Origin: Ridgeia piscesae
Taxonomy: Eukaryota > Annelida > Polychaeta > Sabellida > Siboglinidae
NCBI GenBank assembly: GCA_025642075.2
Contig: JAODUO010000061.1
Span: 615,185 to 679,184 of the forward strand
Reading direction: 5' to 3'
DNA length: 64,000 nt
The notes below the pieces were generated by a model that saw only the letters and a list, made by a program, of their open reading frames with translations, did no database searches and was not told the DNA's origin. Both the position numbers and the translations under genes were made by a program. Each line of letters starts with the position of its first letter. Position 1 is the stretch's first letter. Positions 1 to 12,300 of the stretch are shown piece after piece.

Positions 1-1267
1 AACACCACCAATCTAACACCATTTAATAAACCTAGATGGAAATTAGATTAGAGTAAACACAGTCATCAGCATCTGACTTTGTCTAACTGTAACATAACAT
101 AAACCAGGACATTCCACCAAGCCCCAATCCTCCACCATCATTATCAGTTGGTCAACCAGTCAACACCACTTAAAACCATATCGTATCAGAATAATACTGA
201 CCGCTGACCAGCTACCAACCAGCCACTCGATCAAAGATGGCAGATTCAGTATTCAATAGGTCCTAGACTTCATTGTCCATTTGACATCTAAAGTGTTCAG
301 TTGCTCATAAAATACAAATACTTCCACAAAAACGAACAACATCCGCTAGAAAATGGACTGATAATTTGTAAGTTGTCCAAAAGTACTGAGCAACACTTTG
401 AATACTGACAACAACAGTATTGCGTGTGGTGCAGAGAAACAGGCGTTGAGAACTGGGTCAACAATCATTCTTGTCAAGTATGATAATTTGCAGTGAGGGA
501 CTCAACAAAGAGAGGGACGGGAAATGTGGACATCAGAAAGCTGGAAGATGTCACATATACCACTGCCTTAGTGCATAAGTAGCAAGGACTAAGCAGGACA
601 TGTAGCAAGAAAAGCACAATAAATAATAATGCTGATGCGAGATAGAATTCATACCTCCATGTTTGTACTCTACAATGAAATAATATCTTTACTTTCCGCC
701 TGTAGACTATGTACACTCCTTCGGTTGAAAGCTTATCACTGTTATGTACTGTATTGGTTTCTTTTTTATTGATTAAATGTGTGTTTATTAAATTTTCACT
801 GCAATTGTTTATATCAATAGGAGTTCCTTTCAAAAGCAAACAATAACTAAATTACTGGGTACCATTACTAAACAAATAGTAAATCGTACCTTTAAAAAGT
901 CCAATACAACTAATCTATACTCACAGACTTATAATTAAATAAACCACACTGACATCAAACCATTTCTGAGGCAACAAGTATTCATTACCAATTGGTCATG
1001 CTATTTGTTTGCAATATTTCTCCAATAAAGTCAACTGCAGTTAACCCATGTTAAACGTAAAGCTCAGTGTGACACACAGAGGTACATATTCTGATCCGCA
1101 GTGGATAGAAACAGAGGTAGCCAACAGATATGACAAGCAGATGTCATGAAGGAGGATATTCAGATGGGAGTGGGACCAGTGCAGCTGATCCCATTGGAGA
1201 GGGAAACGAAACAAGGGAGAAGAGGGATATCGTTGCAGGCGGCCACAGACATGGCCTGCCACCTCAC

Positions 1268-1346
1268 CCTGACTGTCTAGGTGAAGCCTGGTCCAGACCG
1301 GTGTACTGGAACTGGCCTGAGCCAACAGCTGCTCGTGCTGTGCTTG
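1268..1346 (-). CDS. Possible further linker exon of the Ig protein
   Basis: A 79-base interval has an acceptor (TTCTGTCCAG) in the phase exon O needs and a donor CAGG/GTGAGG. It would read STARAAVGSGQFQYTGLDQA SPRQS, an open, linker-like sequence. There is no domain to confirm it. Confidence 0.3.
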
Positions 1347-1701
1347 CTGGACAGAACAAAGGACGTCATACGCTTGACCACTGTCCGAAACTATATGGCC
1401 AATACAATTTAAATGAAGTGCTACGCTAAAAGTTAGATAATTAAGTTAGGTCATGTAACAGCGCTATGAGTTAGATATTATTGCTGTGTATTAGTTACAG
1501 TTTATTTTGCAATGGCTGTAAATAAATTGTTATATGCTGTAAGTAAGGTTAAAGTCTGTAGCTATGTATCGTGTTAGTTAGCACTTACCATGCTAGTTTT
1601 TGCAATAATACAACGTCTCAACAATATAATGACAATCATAGCTAAGCATTGCACTTTCTCCACCCTTCGTCCAACTCACCCACGTAAGGTCTTCAATGTT
1701 T

Positions 1702-1799
1702 TGCTGCAAATGTTTTATAGTAATCTGTTACTTACAGTATCGTGACTTAGTGCTGCAAATGTTTTATAGTAATCTGTTACTTACAGTATCATGACTTAG
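1702..1799. repeat. 49-bp tandem duplication
   Basis: Two head-to-tail copies (1702-1750 and 1751-1799), beginning TGCTGCAAATGTTTTATAG, differ at only one or two bases. They lie 3' of exon O, presumably in an intron. Confidence 0.9.
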
Positions 1800-2005
1800 T
1801 GCTGGAAATGCATGACTCACTGATTGATACAACTATTCACAAATCGCATGCAGTGAAACAAATACAACTTTAAAGTTGATTTATATGTGGAATGGGATAT
1901 CCTTGTAAAACTGAGGATACATAGGGATATGGTGTACCTTTGGGGGGGGGCTGTAGTGAGGGTCATTAGAGCTACACAGAAATCTGCTGCTACCATTTCT
2001 CAAGA

Positions 2006-2006
2006 T

Positions 2007-2092
<86 letters not shown>

Positions 2093-2115
2093 CTCTCTCT
2101 CTCTCTCTCTCTCTC
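2006..2115. repeat. (CT)n microsatellite
   Basis: About 110 bases of CT dinucleotides with two short TCC interruptions. Confidence 0.97.
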
Positions 2116-2219
2116 ACATGATATAGGCAGAAAAAGCTGAAACTGGTACAAGGTAGAGGGATACAACTGTGACATGATAGCTACAGAAGAGGTACAATAA
2201 TGGAAAATATCATAGCTGC

Positions 2220-2780
2220 ATGCATTGAGAAGTGAGAACAGTGAAGTGACGTTTGTGAAGTGCAAATGTGAAGTGTCAGCTAAACGAAAGCTGTGAAGTG
2301 AAAACTGTGACATTTACATGACAATTGTGAAGTGACAAATGTGAAGTAAGTTTCACAAGAGTTGTGAAGTGAACATTTTCAGGGGCAGTTACATGACAGT
2401 TGTGATGTGACAGTTACAAAGTGATAGCTATAGCTACATTTGTGAAGTTAACTTATGACATAATAGCTACATGACAGTTGTGAAGTGATAAATGACACCT
2501 ACATGACAGTTATGACATGACAACTGTGAAATGATAGCTACATGACAGTAATGACATGACAGCTTCATTAAAGTTGTGAAAACTATGAAATGACAGCTAC
2601 TTGACAGTTATGAAGTTACAAATGTAAAGTGACAGTTACATGACAGTAGTGAAGTGACAAATGTGAAATGATAGCTACATAACAGTTATGAAGTGACACA
2701 ATTAATGTGAAGTGACAGCTACATGACAGTTCTGAAGTGACAAATATGAAAGACAGTTGTGAATTGACACATGACTGCTG
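2220..2780. repeat. Degenerate minisatellite (GTGAAGTGACA / CTACATGACAGTT)
   Basis: Roughly 20- to 40-base units built from GTGAAGTGACAAATGTGAA and AGCTACATGACAGTTGTGAA are repeated with heavy divergence. They lie in the presumed intron after exon O. No coding signal is seen. Confidence 0.8.
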
Positions 2781-3197
2781 AATTATCTTCCAATAACATC
2801 TGCATGACAACATTACACACATGAACCAATCAATGCAATATAACATGAAACTACACTTGCAAAATCACACTTCTTCAAATGTAGTGATATGGTGTCTTGG
2901 TTTATGTAATTTGTTTTCTCCGTATATTTTAGCTGTCTCTCACAGTCATGCTCCAGCGTGTGTCACATGATGGAGATCATGTGACGTGACCATGAAATTC
3001 CACCCACTGAAGAAGGCTGTGAGGGACAGCTGAAATATATGGAGGAAATAAAAAACGTTTCTCGAGAGGTAAATATTTTACTAAATACGCTCACAGTTAT
3101 GAATTGACTGCTTTGTTGTAATGAGACAACATTGTCAATGCGACTGTAAAATGACTCATTAAAGTCCACATGGAACCTGCATGACCTCTGACCTCAC

Positions 3198-3370
3198 CTT
3201 TGACAGCGAGTGTGGCCGAGCAGGCAGCTGTGGCAGTCGCGCCAGTGATGCGACAGCTGTAGTCTCCAGCATCTGTCGTCTTCACCTCACGCAGCACAAG
3301 TTTACACTCTCCCCCTTCACTCGTCATCTCAATGTTCTTCCCTGCCTCCAGCTCCTGGCCATCCTTGCTC
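3198..3370 (-). CDS. Ig-protein exon O: second half of the Ig domain begun in exon N
   Basis: The acceptor TTTGCCCTCAG completes the Trp codon. The exon reads [20 protein letters not shown] then [20 protein letters not shown] and [16 protein letters not shown]. The D-A-G-x-Y-x-C motif is complete. The donor is AAAG/GTGAGG in phase 1. Confidence 0.88.
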
Positions 3371-6300
3371 CTGAGGGCAAACATCTGACCAGTTCTCATG
3401 AAATGTCGACAAACTGTGTTTGTTGCTGTAAGTACGGTCTAGCAAATGATATAACCCAGTTACCAAATCAGCAATTTAAAAACAAATTCAAGTCGCTATT
3501 ACTTTCTGTGTATCTGTAAATATTTATCACAATGCAAAAATGAATTGTTACTGTTATTACAACTTACTACAGTTACTGTGTTTTGTTTGACTTTGAAAGG
3601 GCATAGCGCCTTACAAGTCACATGACTTCTGCTATGTCCATTCAACAACAGCAGCAACTCACCAATCATCTTTCCCATAATATGTGGTACTAAGCAATAT
3701 TATTATTATTATTATGCTATTGTGTTGTTATTGAATAAACTTTCATTCATTCATACTTATGGGTGTTGTATAGGTAATTGAAATTAGGTTCATAATCTTT
3801 GTCTTGATGAGAGATTTCATGAGCTGTATGTTTTTGCATATCCATCTTGAAATCTATTACCACTACCATCAAAAAATGTGTCATTTTAGGCAGTATCATA
3901 ATATTTGTCACATTGTGTTAGCTTTAGCACATACTACAAAAATACAAGTTGAAGTTATATATTTATAAAATGGTATACATATTAATGTACAGTCCCACTG
4001 TATACCATTAATCTACAGCTTAATCTACGGGTATTTGGAAGTACAGTAACGCCTTTATTTTCCTCAAAAGATTCTCACCATTAAGTCATATTTAGCTTAG
4101 TTTTATTTTGAATTAAACATTCCATAATATATTACCAGTTTAAATAGAATTTCCTCTTTTCCACTTTACACAGTAGAAACTTGCAAAGAAAACTTTTGAC
4201 TCGTTAAGAATAGAATAACTACTAACCATGTGACCTTTGGCTGACCAGTCACGTGACACACAAACTTGGCCTCCTTGCCTTCGTCCACTTCACATGCGCT
4301 GATGGTGTCCTTGAAGGATACGGCTTCTTCTGAAACCAAAGAGCCTTCTATAGTTGGTGTTTAATCTTCACCGTACTGACTATGTGACGGTCTGTTTGTT
4401 ATTGGAAGTGTCAAGTACCTGGTGTGTCTTCTTTCCCCCCGTCTCTGTCCTCTAGTTTATCTGACAGATTCCTTCCTCTTATCTCTCCCACCCCTCTTGC
4501 TCTCCTTCTCCCTTTCCATCACCCTTCATGATCAGACCTCTCTCCTGCCCTCCCTCCCGCACTGTCTCTCCCCTCCTCTCCATCTCTCCCATCCCCCACT
4601 CTCCTGCCTATCTCGCTCTCTTCCCCTCTTAAGAAAAGTAAAGGTAAGTTCTTATATAGTGCAGTATCCATAGCTCTGGACTGCTTAAAACACTTGAAAA
4701 TCCCCCTGGCTGACCTGTTCAATCAAACACCATCTCAACTTCCCTGGGAAACATCCTACAACACTTCAATTAATGCGCTAAGACTGCTCGTACAATTATC
4801 CGCCACTATCTATAGCTCATTCATACACTTGAGTGAACTGGGGCAATGTGCTGATGGTCACACATGGCAGCACAGCATTTGAACCCGAAGGTCTGAAGTG
4901 ACTACCACTGCCTGAACCACTGCGCACTTACCTCACCCCCTCCACCTTCCCTTCTCACCATGCCCTGATAAATCTGCCACATTCCTCCCTCCTTCGCTCT
5001 ATACTGTCTTTCCCTGCCACCCTTTCTTTCCCTCTTTCGTGGCATTATCAATAAGAACAACCAGAACCCTTTCCTCTTTTCCTACTTGAACACAATTCCA
5101 TATTTGTCAAAAAGATTTCTCATCCAGTTAATGCCAACACACTGGTTAAATAAATGTAACATTTCATTAATCACGATATGTGACGAAGTATAAAACCCGT
5201 TCATCTGCAAATTGGAAAAATTAAAATAGTGCAATGAAAGACAATTTACATGAGCAATATACAATTTCTTAATGCAGTTAAATCACCTAAATGTTGATAT
5301 GCAATAACTAAATAAAAGGCTGAGTACATTGTAGTTAATATAAACATGTATTAGTCTTAGACAGAAACTTTATTGACACATAGTGTTATTAAGACTAAAT
5401 ATCCCAATGAATTATCAATAATTGCTAAAAAAAAACAAATAGCCAATGAGAATGCTGGATGCCAAGAAGTCGTTCAATGTTGAATAAACGTAGTCTTGTG
5501 TCCTCAGGACTGGGCCAAGTGCTTCACACCACTCCTTGGCAGATCTGTTCAACTGAACACTACCATGACTTCTCTGTGAAGCATTCAGCCATGCTGCAAT
5601 TAATACACAAAAACTATTCTTATACAATTATCCACCACTGCCTATAGCCAGGCACTCATTCATACAGCTGAGTGAACTAGAGCAATGGAAAGTGAACATA
5701 CATCATTAAAACCCGGGTTTTCTAAGTCGAGATTCCGTGTTCTAGCCACTGCGCCTGTGAGACACTGACCTTGTATGTTGAGTTGCCCCACGCAAGAACA
5801 AGATGCTGTCTCATTGGACGCCACACACAGGTAGAGACCAGTGTCCTCGGATGTTACAGCTTGTATGTCGAGACCGTAGGTGGCTCCATCAGAGTAGATA
5901 CTGTAGTGCTCTGGGACAAACAGGGTCTGACAGGTGAATGATGAATATAAGTATTCAGACAGGGAATCCACTAGCAATTTTTCCATAGATGTCTTTATAT
6001 ATTTATGGTTCCTGTCAACTAATGAACTCATAAAATAACAACAATGCAAACACACACGACAGCATTACAACCGTTAGTTACCCAGCCATATTTGATGGTT
6101 TTGTTGCCAACCAAATAACCATCTGGTGAATCAAGATTTAGGTGAATAAAGATTAACAACTGTGTAAATATCGCATAAATTTAACTGCCCTGAATATAAA
6201 TAAAACGTAATATTAACAAATTATAGAAATAGTAAGAAGAAATACCATTAATAAAAATAAAAATCAATAAATTATGACAATATTAAAGAATGTATGCTAA

Positions 6301-9300
6301 CAGGTTTCTGCTGTCGGATGTTGGTCAGCATGTCACACTCACCACTGCTTTTGATCTCCGTCCCATCCCTAAACCATTTCACCCATGGCTCTGGCTGACT
6401 GGTCACTTTGACGAACAGCTTGGCTTCCTCTCCTGCCTTGACAGTGAGGTCAGCCAGAGGGACATCAAACACAAGGGCCTCAGCCTCATCCTTCCCCTCC
6501 GATACCTTCTCCTCCTTCACCTCTCCACTCTCCATCTTCTCTGTCTTGGACTCCTCCAGGACAACCACGGTCTCAACTTCTTCAGACGTTTCTTCCGACT
6601 TCTTCTGTGCAGTGAGTTCAATCACAACATTCGTTTCCTCCTCCGCCTTCTCCGATTTCTTCTTTTTCTTCTTCTTCTCTACCGAGACCTTCTCAGCTTT
6701 TTCCTCCACTACAACTTCTTCAGCTGCTGCCTTGTCGGAAGAAACCTCCTTCTTCTTATGTTTCTTCTTCTTCGAAGAATCCACAGCATCGTCCGTTGTT
6801 GCAGGTGCTGATTCTGATGAGGTTTCTGTCGTGGTTTCTTTCTTCTCCTCTTTTGATGATGCAGCTTCTGGCTTCTCTTCCTTTGGGGCTTCTGAAACTG
6901 TGCTTGTTTCTCCCAGGTTCAGGGTCATTTCCATGGCTTCTGTGGCTTCTGCTGGCGTGGAAACATCTTCAACGTTGGTGACAGGTGCGTCAAAGGAGAA
7001 TGTCGCTTCGGTCGTCTCCGATTCCATTGTCTCCTCTGGCTGTATCTCGGTCGTTATGGCAGCGGTGGTTTCTTCGACCACAGTTTCCTCTGGTTTCGCT
7101 TCTGGAAATGTAGCAACAAATTACACCTCAATAAAACAGCAACATCACCTGTATGACTCTATTGCATGTCAGCATAACATCATTTATTCCCCACCAGCTT
7201 ATACCCAATAATGGAGCTATAAATACAATGGCACCCTGTGGAAAGTCAAGTCACCCATCACTCAATAAGTGTAAGCAACAGCAACATACTAAATAACTAC
7301 CCTTGTGTTTGATAGTGCATTGTCAGTTGGTAGATGAAAAACCTGTGGTCTGAGGGAGTAAATCAATATAGAGAGGTGATCAAACCTTGTCACATAGAAA
7401 GAGATTCTATTATACTGCCCTTACACCTCATCACATTGGAGGAGATTCTGTTACACTGCCCCCAAACCTCATCATATGGGAGGAGATTCTATTACACTGC
7501 CCCCAAACCTCTTTACATGGAATGAGATTATATTACACTGCCCACAAACCTCTTTACATGGAATGAGATTCTACTACACTGCCCACAAACCTCTTTACAT
7601 GGAATGATATTCTATTACACTGCCCACAAACCTCTTTACATGAAATGAGATTCTATTACACTGCCCACAAACCTTGTCACATGGGAGGAGATTCTATTAC
7701 ACTACCCCAAACCTCGTCACATGGGAGGAGATTCTATTACTCTACCCACAAACCTCGTCACATGGGAGGAGATTCTATTACACTGCCCACAAACCTCGTC
7801 ACATGAGATTAGTTTCTATTACACTACCCCAAACCTCATCACATGGGAGGAGATTCTGTTACATTGCCCCCAAACCTTGTCACATGGGAGGAGATTCTAT
7901 TACACTGCCCCCAAACCTTGTCACATGGGAGATTCTATTACACTGCCCCCAAACCTCGTCACATGGGAGTAGATTCTATTACACTGCTCCCAAACCTCGT
8001 CACATGAGAGGAGATTCTATTACACTGCCCACAAACCTTGTCACATGGGAGATTATATTACACTGCCCCCAAACCTTGTCACATGAGAGGAGATTCTATT
8101 ACACTACCCACAAACCTCATCACATGGGAGGAGATTACATTACATTACCCCGAAACCTCATCACATGGGAGGAGATTCTATTACAATACCCCGAATCATC
8201 GTCACATGGGAGATTTTATAACACTACCCTGAAACCTCATCATATGGCAGGAGATTCTATTACACTGCCCCCAAACCTCGACACATGGGAGGAGATTCTA
8301 TTACACTACCCGAGACATCATCACATGGGAGGAGATACTGTTACACTACCCCCAAACATTGTCACATGGGAGGAGATTCTACATCACTACCCCCAAACAT
8401 CGTCACATGGGAGGAGATTCTATTACGTTGCCCCCAAACGTCGTCACATGGGACGAGATACTATTACACTATCCCCAAACATCGTCACATGGGAGGAGAT
8501 TCTAGTAAACTGCCCCCAAACATTGTCACAAGGGAGAAGATTCTACATCACTACCCCCAAACCTCGTTACATGGGAGGAGATTCTACATCACTACCCCCA
8601 AACCTATTTGGCTTCATTTGATATGTATGTATTGTAAAGAGCTACAAAAACAATTATTTGATTTATTTTAGAAATCAAATGTTTTTTTCACAAAAATCAC
8701 ATGATACGTTTTGCGTATTGAATGGATTTATGTCAAGTGGATATAGCTTGTTTGCAAAATTTCTTTGCAGATACCTTCAAGTTTGATATCGATGTTTGCG
8801 TTGACATCTTCATGGGGTGCCTCAGTGACTCGGCATTCAATCTCCAGTGAGTCACCTTCAGCAATCACCTCCTCATGTGGCAGTTTCTTCACAAAGTATG
8901 GAGCTGTAAAACACATACATACAAATGTTGACATGTTGTCTCCTGACATAACAGCCAGGGGGTCGTTTCACTAAGATAAGGAGCTCTTACGGAAAACTCA
9001 TCTTTAATTATATATTTTTTTAAATTAAATGATTGCTTTCAAAACATAACCATCCATACCGCCGTATTCGCAAGGAGACTATTTCCGTGACACACCAGTG
9101 ACAATATCCTGCATGGTATTGAAATCTGGCAGGTATTCAAGTTCACTGTTAAGGATCAAAATTTATTTTTAAAGTGCAAAATCGGATTTAATAGGATTAG
9201 TAGTGGAGGAAATAGAAGATGGAAATCAACAAATGATGGCAACCTCACACCTGATGAAAAGGAATCAGAACAACAACATTAGAGATGTCCCTTAATGAGC

Positions 9301-12300
9301 CCTCTGAATAAAATGTGAAATTATGTGAATATCATCACTTTGATATGTGCAGTCATGGTACTACATGAACATGCACAGATCTATGAAATGCTCCAACATG
9401 CATAATGGCAACACTGCCGCACAAGTGACACAACTCTCCCTGGGAAACAATAATTACAACATAACTATTCATAATAAGGCAATTGTGTTGTTACTGTAAT
9501 GGATTCAAGGGCACTATGACAAGTATGCTTGTATCTGTGCACATAATTACACACATTTTAAAATGTACAACAATGACATTCTACACTAACAGACAACAAT
9601 GATCCTATACCATTGCAGAATGGTCCTAAGATACAGGTCTATTACCCTATTTCTGTCTACTCGTACATGACATGCATGTTCACAATGTACTCTCACTCTC
9701 ACAACATGACCCTACAACTTGGCACAAATTACTGATCAAATAGTCTGCTTAACAAACTAGTAACTGGAAATTGCCTCCATCAAACATCATACTAATATCA
9801 TTCAAAATGTTGCAAAATTAAATATTAAGTTGCACTACAGTTTACACAATAAATTGCTTTAATTAGTTTCCATTTATTTCTAAGATAAAGGTATATTTGA
9901 ACTTAGAAAAGATTTTCAAGTCAGTCATAAAGTATACTTCTACTCATCTTATTTCACAAACAATCGATACACACACTTGTGGCTGTTTGTCGTTTACAAA
10001 CTACATGACAGCAATGCAATCTAGTCGACGAGACTAACTAACTATAGTCTACTGCTAACTATGTGCCAGCTAAAATACATACCATGTTTTATTTTATGCT
10101 TTGACTTTTTTTTACGACGAACTACAGAAATGAAAACATACAAACAGATCACATTTTTATAATATTTGTATATCATGTAAGCACATACTATCTGAGATTA
10201 TTTATAATTGGTTTACAGTAGATAAAGGATTATATAAAATTATCCAAATAAATATACAGTTTACTTGTTTGGTGCAATTTTATATGACGCGATTACCCAG
10301 TGTTAATGTTTCCGAGTTCAAAGAAAATACTGGGAAGCTCTTGATATAGTCCAACATATTTCAGAAATGTTCCCTACATTGTTACTAATTCCTTAACATA
10401 GCAATGCTGTTTTGTTATACAAACACTTACCGTCTGAGTCCAGCTTAGGTACAGAAATACCAGTCCGAATAATTTCCGTCATATCCCTGAAACAGATACA
10501 CAGTTTTAGCTGGCCTTATCATTTTAGAACACATAGTATGAGTATATATATATATATATGCCAGATTTTGCTCTTTAAAATCAGTTTTGTTCCTTAATAG
10601 TAATCTTGTACACGGGAAACTGTCAACACCAGTATATGCCACTGGGACACTTCCGCCGGTGTCACAGAAATTATGTGTCATTGGTGATAATGGTGGCTTT
10701 TAGTATCTCTTAAAACCGTATTTATAATACAGATGTGTTTTTCCAATTTTTTAAAATATTGTTTGGAATGTTACATTCAATGGAAAATGGATTTTAGATA
10801 ATGCTTTGTTTTTATTTAATTTACTAAGTATGAGGAGTTATGTTGCATGTAAAATGTACTTGATCAGTTTTGTTTCCGATTCAAGATCAATCACGTCATT
10901 GGCTGGATTTTGTTATGCAATAGATATGTCATAAGTCAACAGCATGGTACATAATGCATTTAGGCACGAAACATTTATATCTACTATTTAAAATTTATGT
11001 CACCACAATACCATTCTTAATATTCTTAATATAAAATTATGTGATTTCATGGTTTTGCGGATAAACACTTTAATTCTTCTTTCTGATGTACTTACTCGTC
11101 ATCCGAGGTCCGGCGTGGAAGTAGATTGACCCAGCAACTGGACTGTGAGTGACCGACAACGTTCTCAGCCACGGCGATGTACTGACCAGAGTCAGTCTGG
11201 ATGGTAGAACGAATCTCCATCATGTAGTGGTTGCCTTCCGTCACCACACGGTGGCGCTTGCTGTATGTTAGTTCTCGCACACCCTTGTGCCATTTCACTG
11301 CAGGAAATGAAGCATTGTTTACAGTACGAGCTATATTTGTGTTTCACACACACACATATTGAATATTGAAAAACTTCTGCCAGTCGCAGATTGTTTGGTA
11401 GACAGTTGCACATTAACTCTAACACATACAAGCCAATCAAATTCATCATTACCGGAAATAAACTTACAAACACACGTGGGACACCCACATTCAGAGCATA
11501 ACTGACCATATCTCAGATTTTTAAGACCTTTTTTGCTCCTGATGTTTACACATCACACACAAAAACTACGAATGCATGAAACAGGGCAAAATGCTAGTGT
11601 GGAGGAAAACATGCATGGCGGCTACCACAAAGAGATGTGTTTGATGACCTGAAATAAACTATAAGCACACATGTGACACCCATTTCAAAAACATAACTGA
11701 TGACATATACAATTTTTGAAAACCTTTTTTTGCTCCTTCTTATTTTAACCTATCCAACACCCGTCCACCAATATTTCTACCCATGCACATTGTGTTTTAG
11801 CCATCGCAACGACAGGTGGACAGGTCTCTGTGTAAAGCTATGCCCAGCAAGTCAGCTGTAGTGATACGTACCGAGTGGCTTTGGGTCACCGTCAATAATG
11901 CAGTTGAGTGTGATTGGGTCGCCAATGTGCACAGACATCTCGGAGGGAATGGTCTGTATAAACCATGGCTTGGTTCCCTTCACGGGCTCGTCGTTCCCCT
12001 CCTCCCTCCGCAGCTGGGGCACGGGACTCACCTCCCTCTTCCAGTCCTCACTTGCTGCAGGCTCACCATGTTCTGGGTAAGGGAAAGGACTAACATCTCC
12101 ACAGAAGTCAATAATAGTAATTAAAAAAAATTGAAATACTTAAATATGTAACTTTTTTTTAACCATAACTTCAGAGGCATGCACAATAAACTAGATTCAT
12201 AAGAACATGTTATAAATACAAACTCATCATAAATGCAAGGGAGAACAGAGAACGTAAGATGGCTGTTTTATTAAAAAGCAAGGGACTTCAGCATATTTAA

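Noticed and set aside
1881..2313. Frames rich in RE or LS near 2000
   Set aside because: Only the CT microsatellite in translation.
6290..7211. Two long plus-strand open frames (173 and 267 codons)
   Set aside because: They are antisense to the Glu/Lys-rich exon L; the Ser/Phe-rich products are complementary shadows.
7674..8621. 315-codon open frame with repeated [12 protein letters not shown] units
   Set aside because: It is the 41-42-bp minisatellite read in frame; other frames of the same array are also open.
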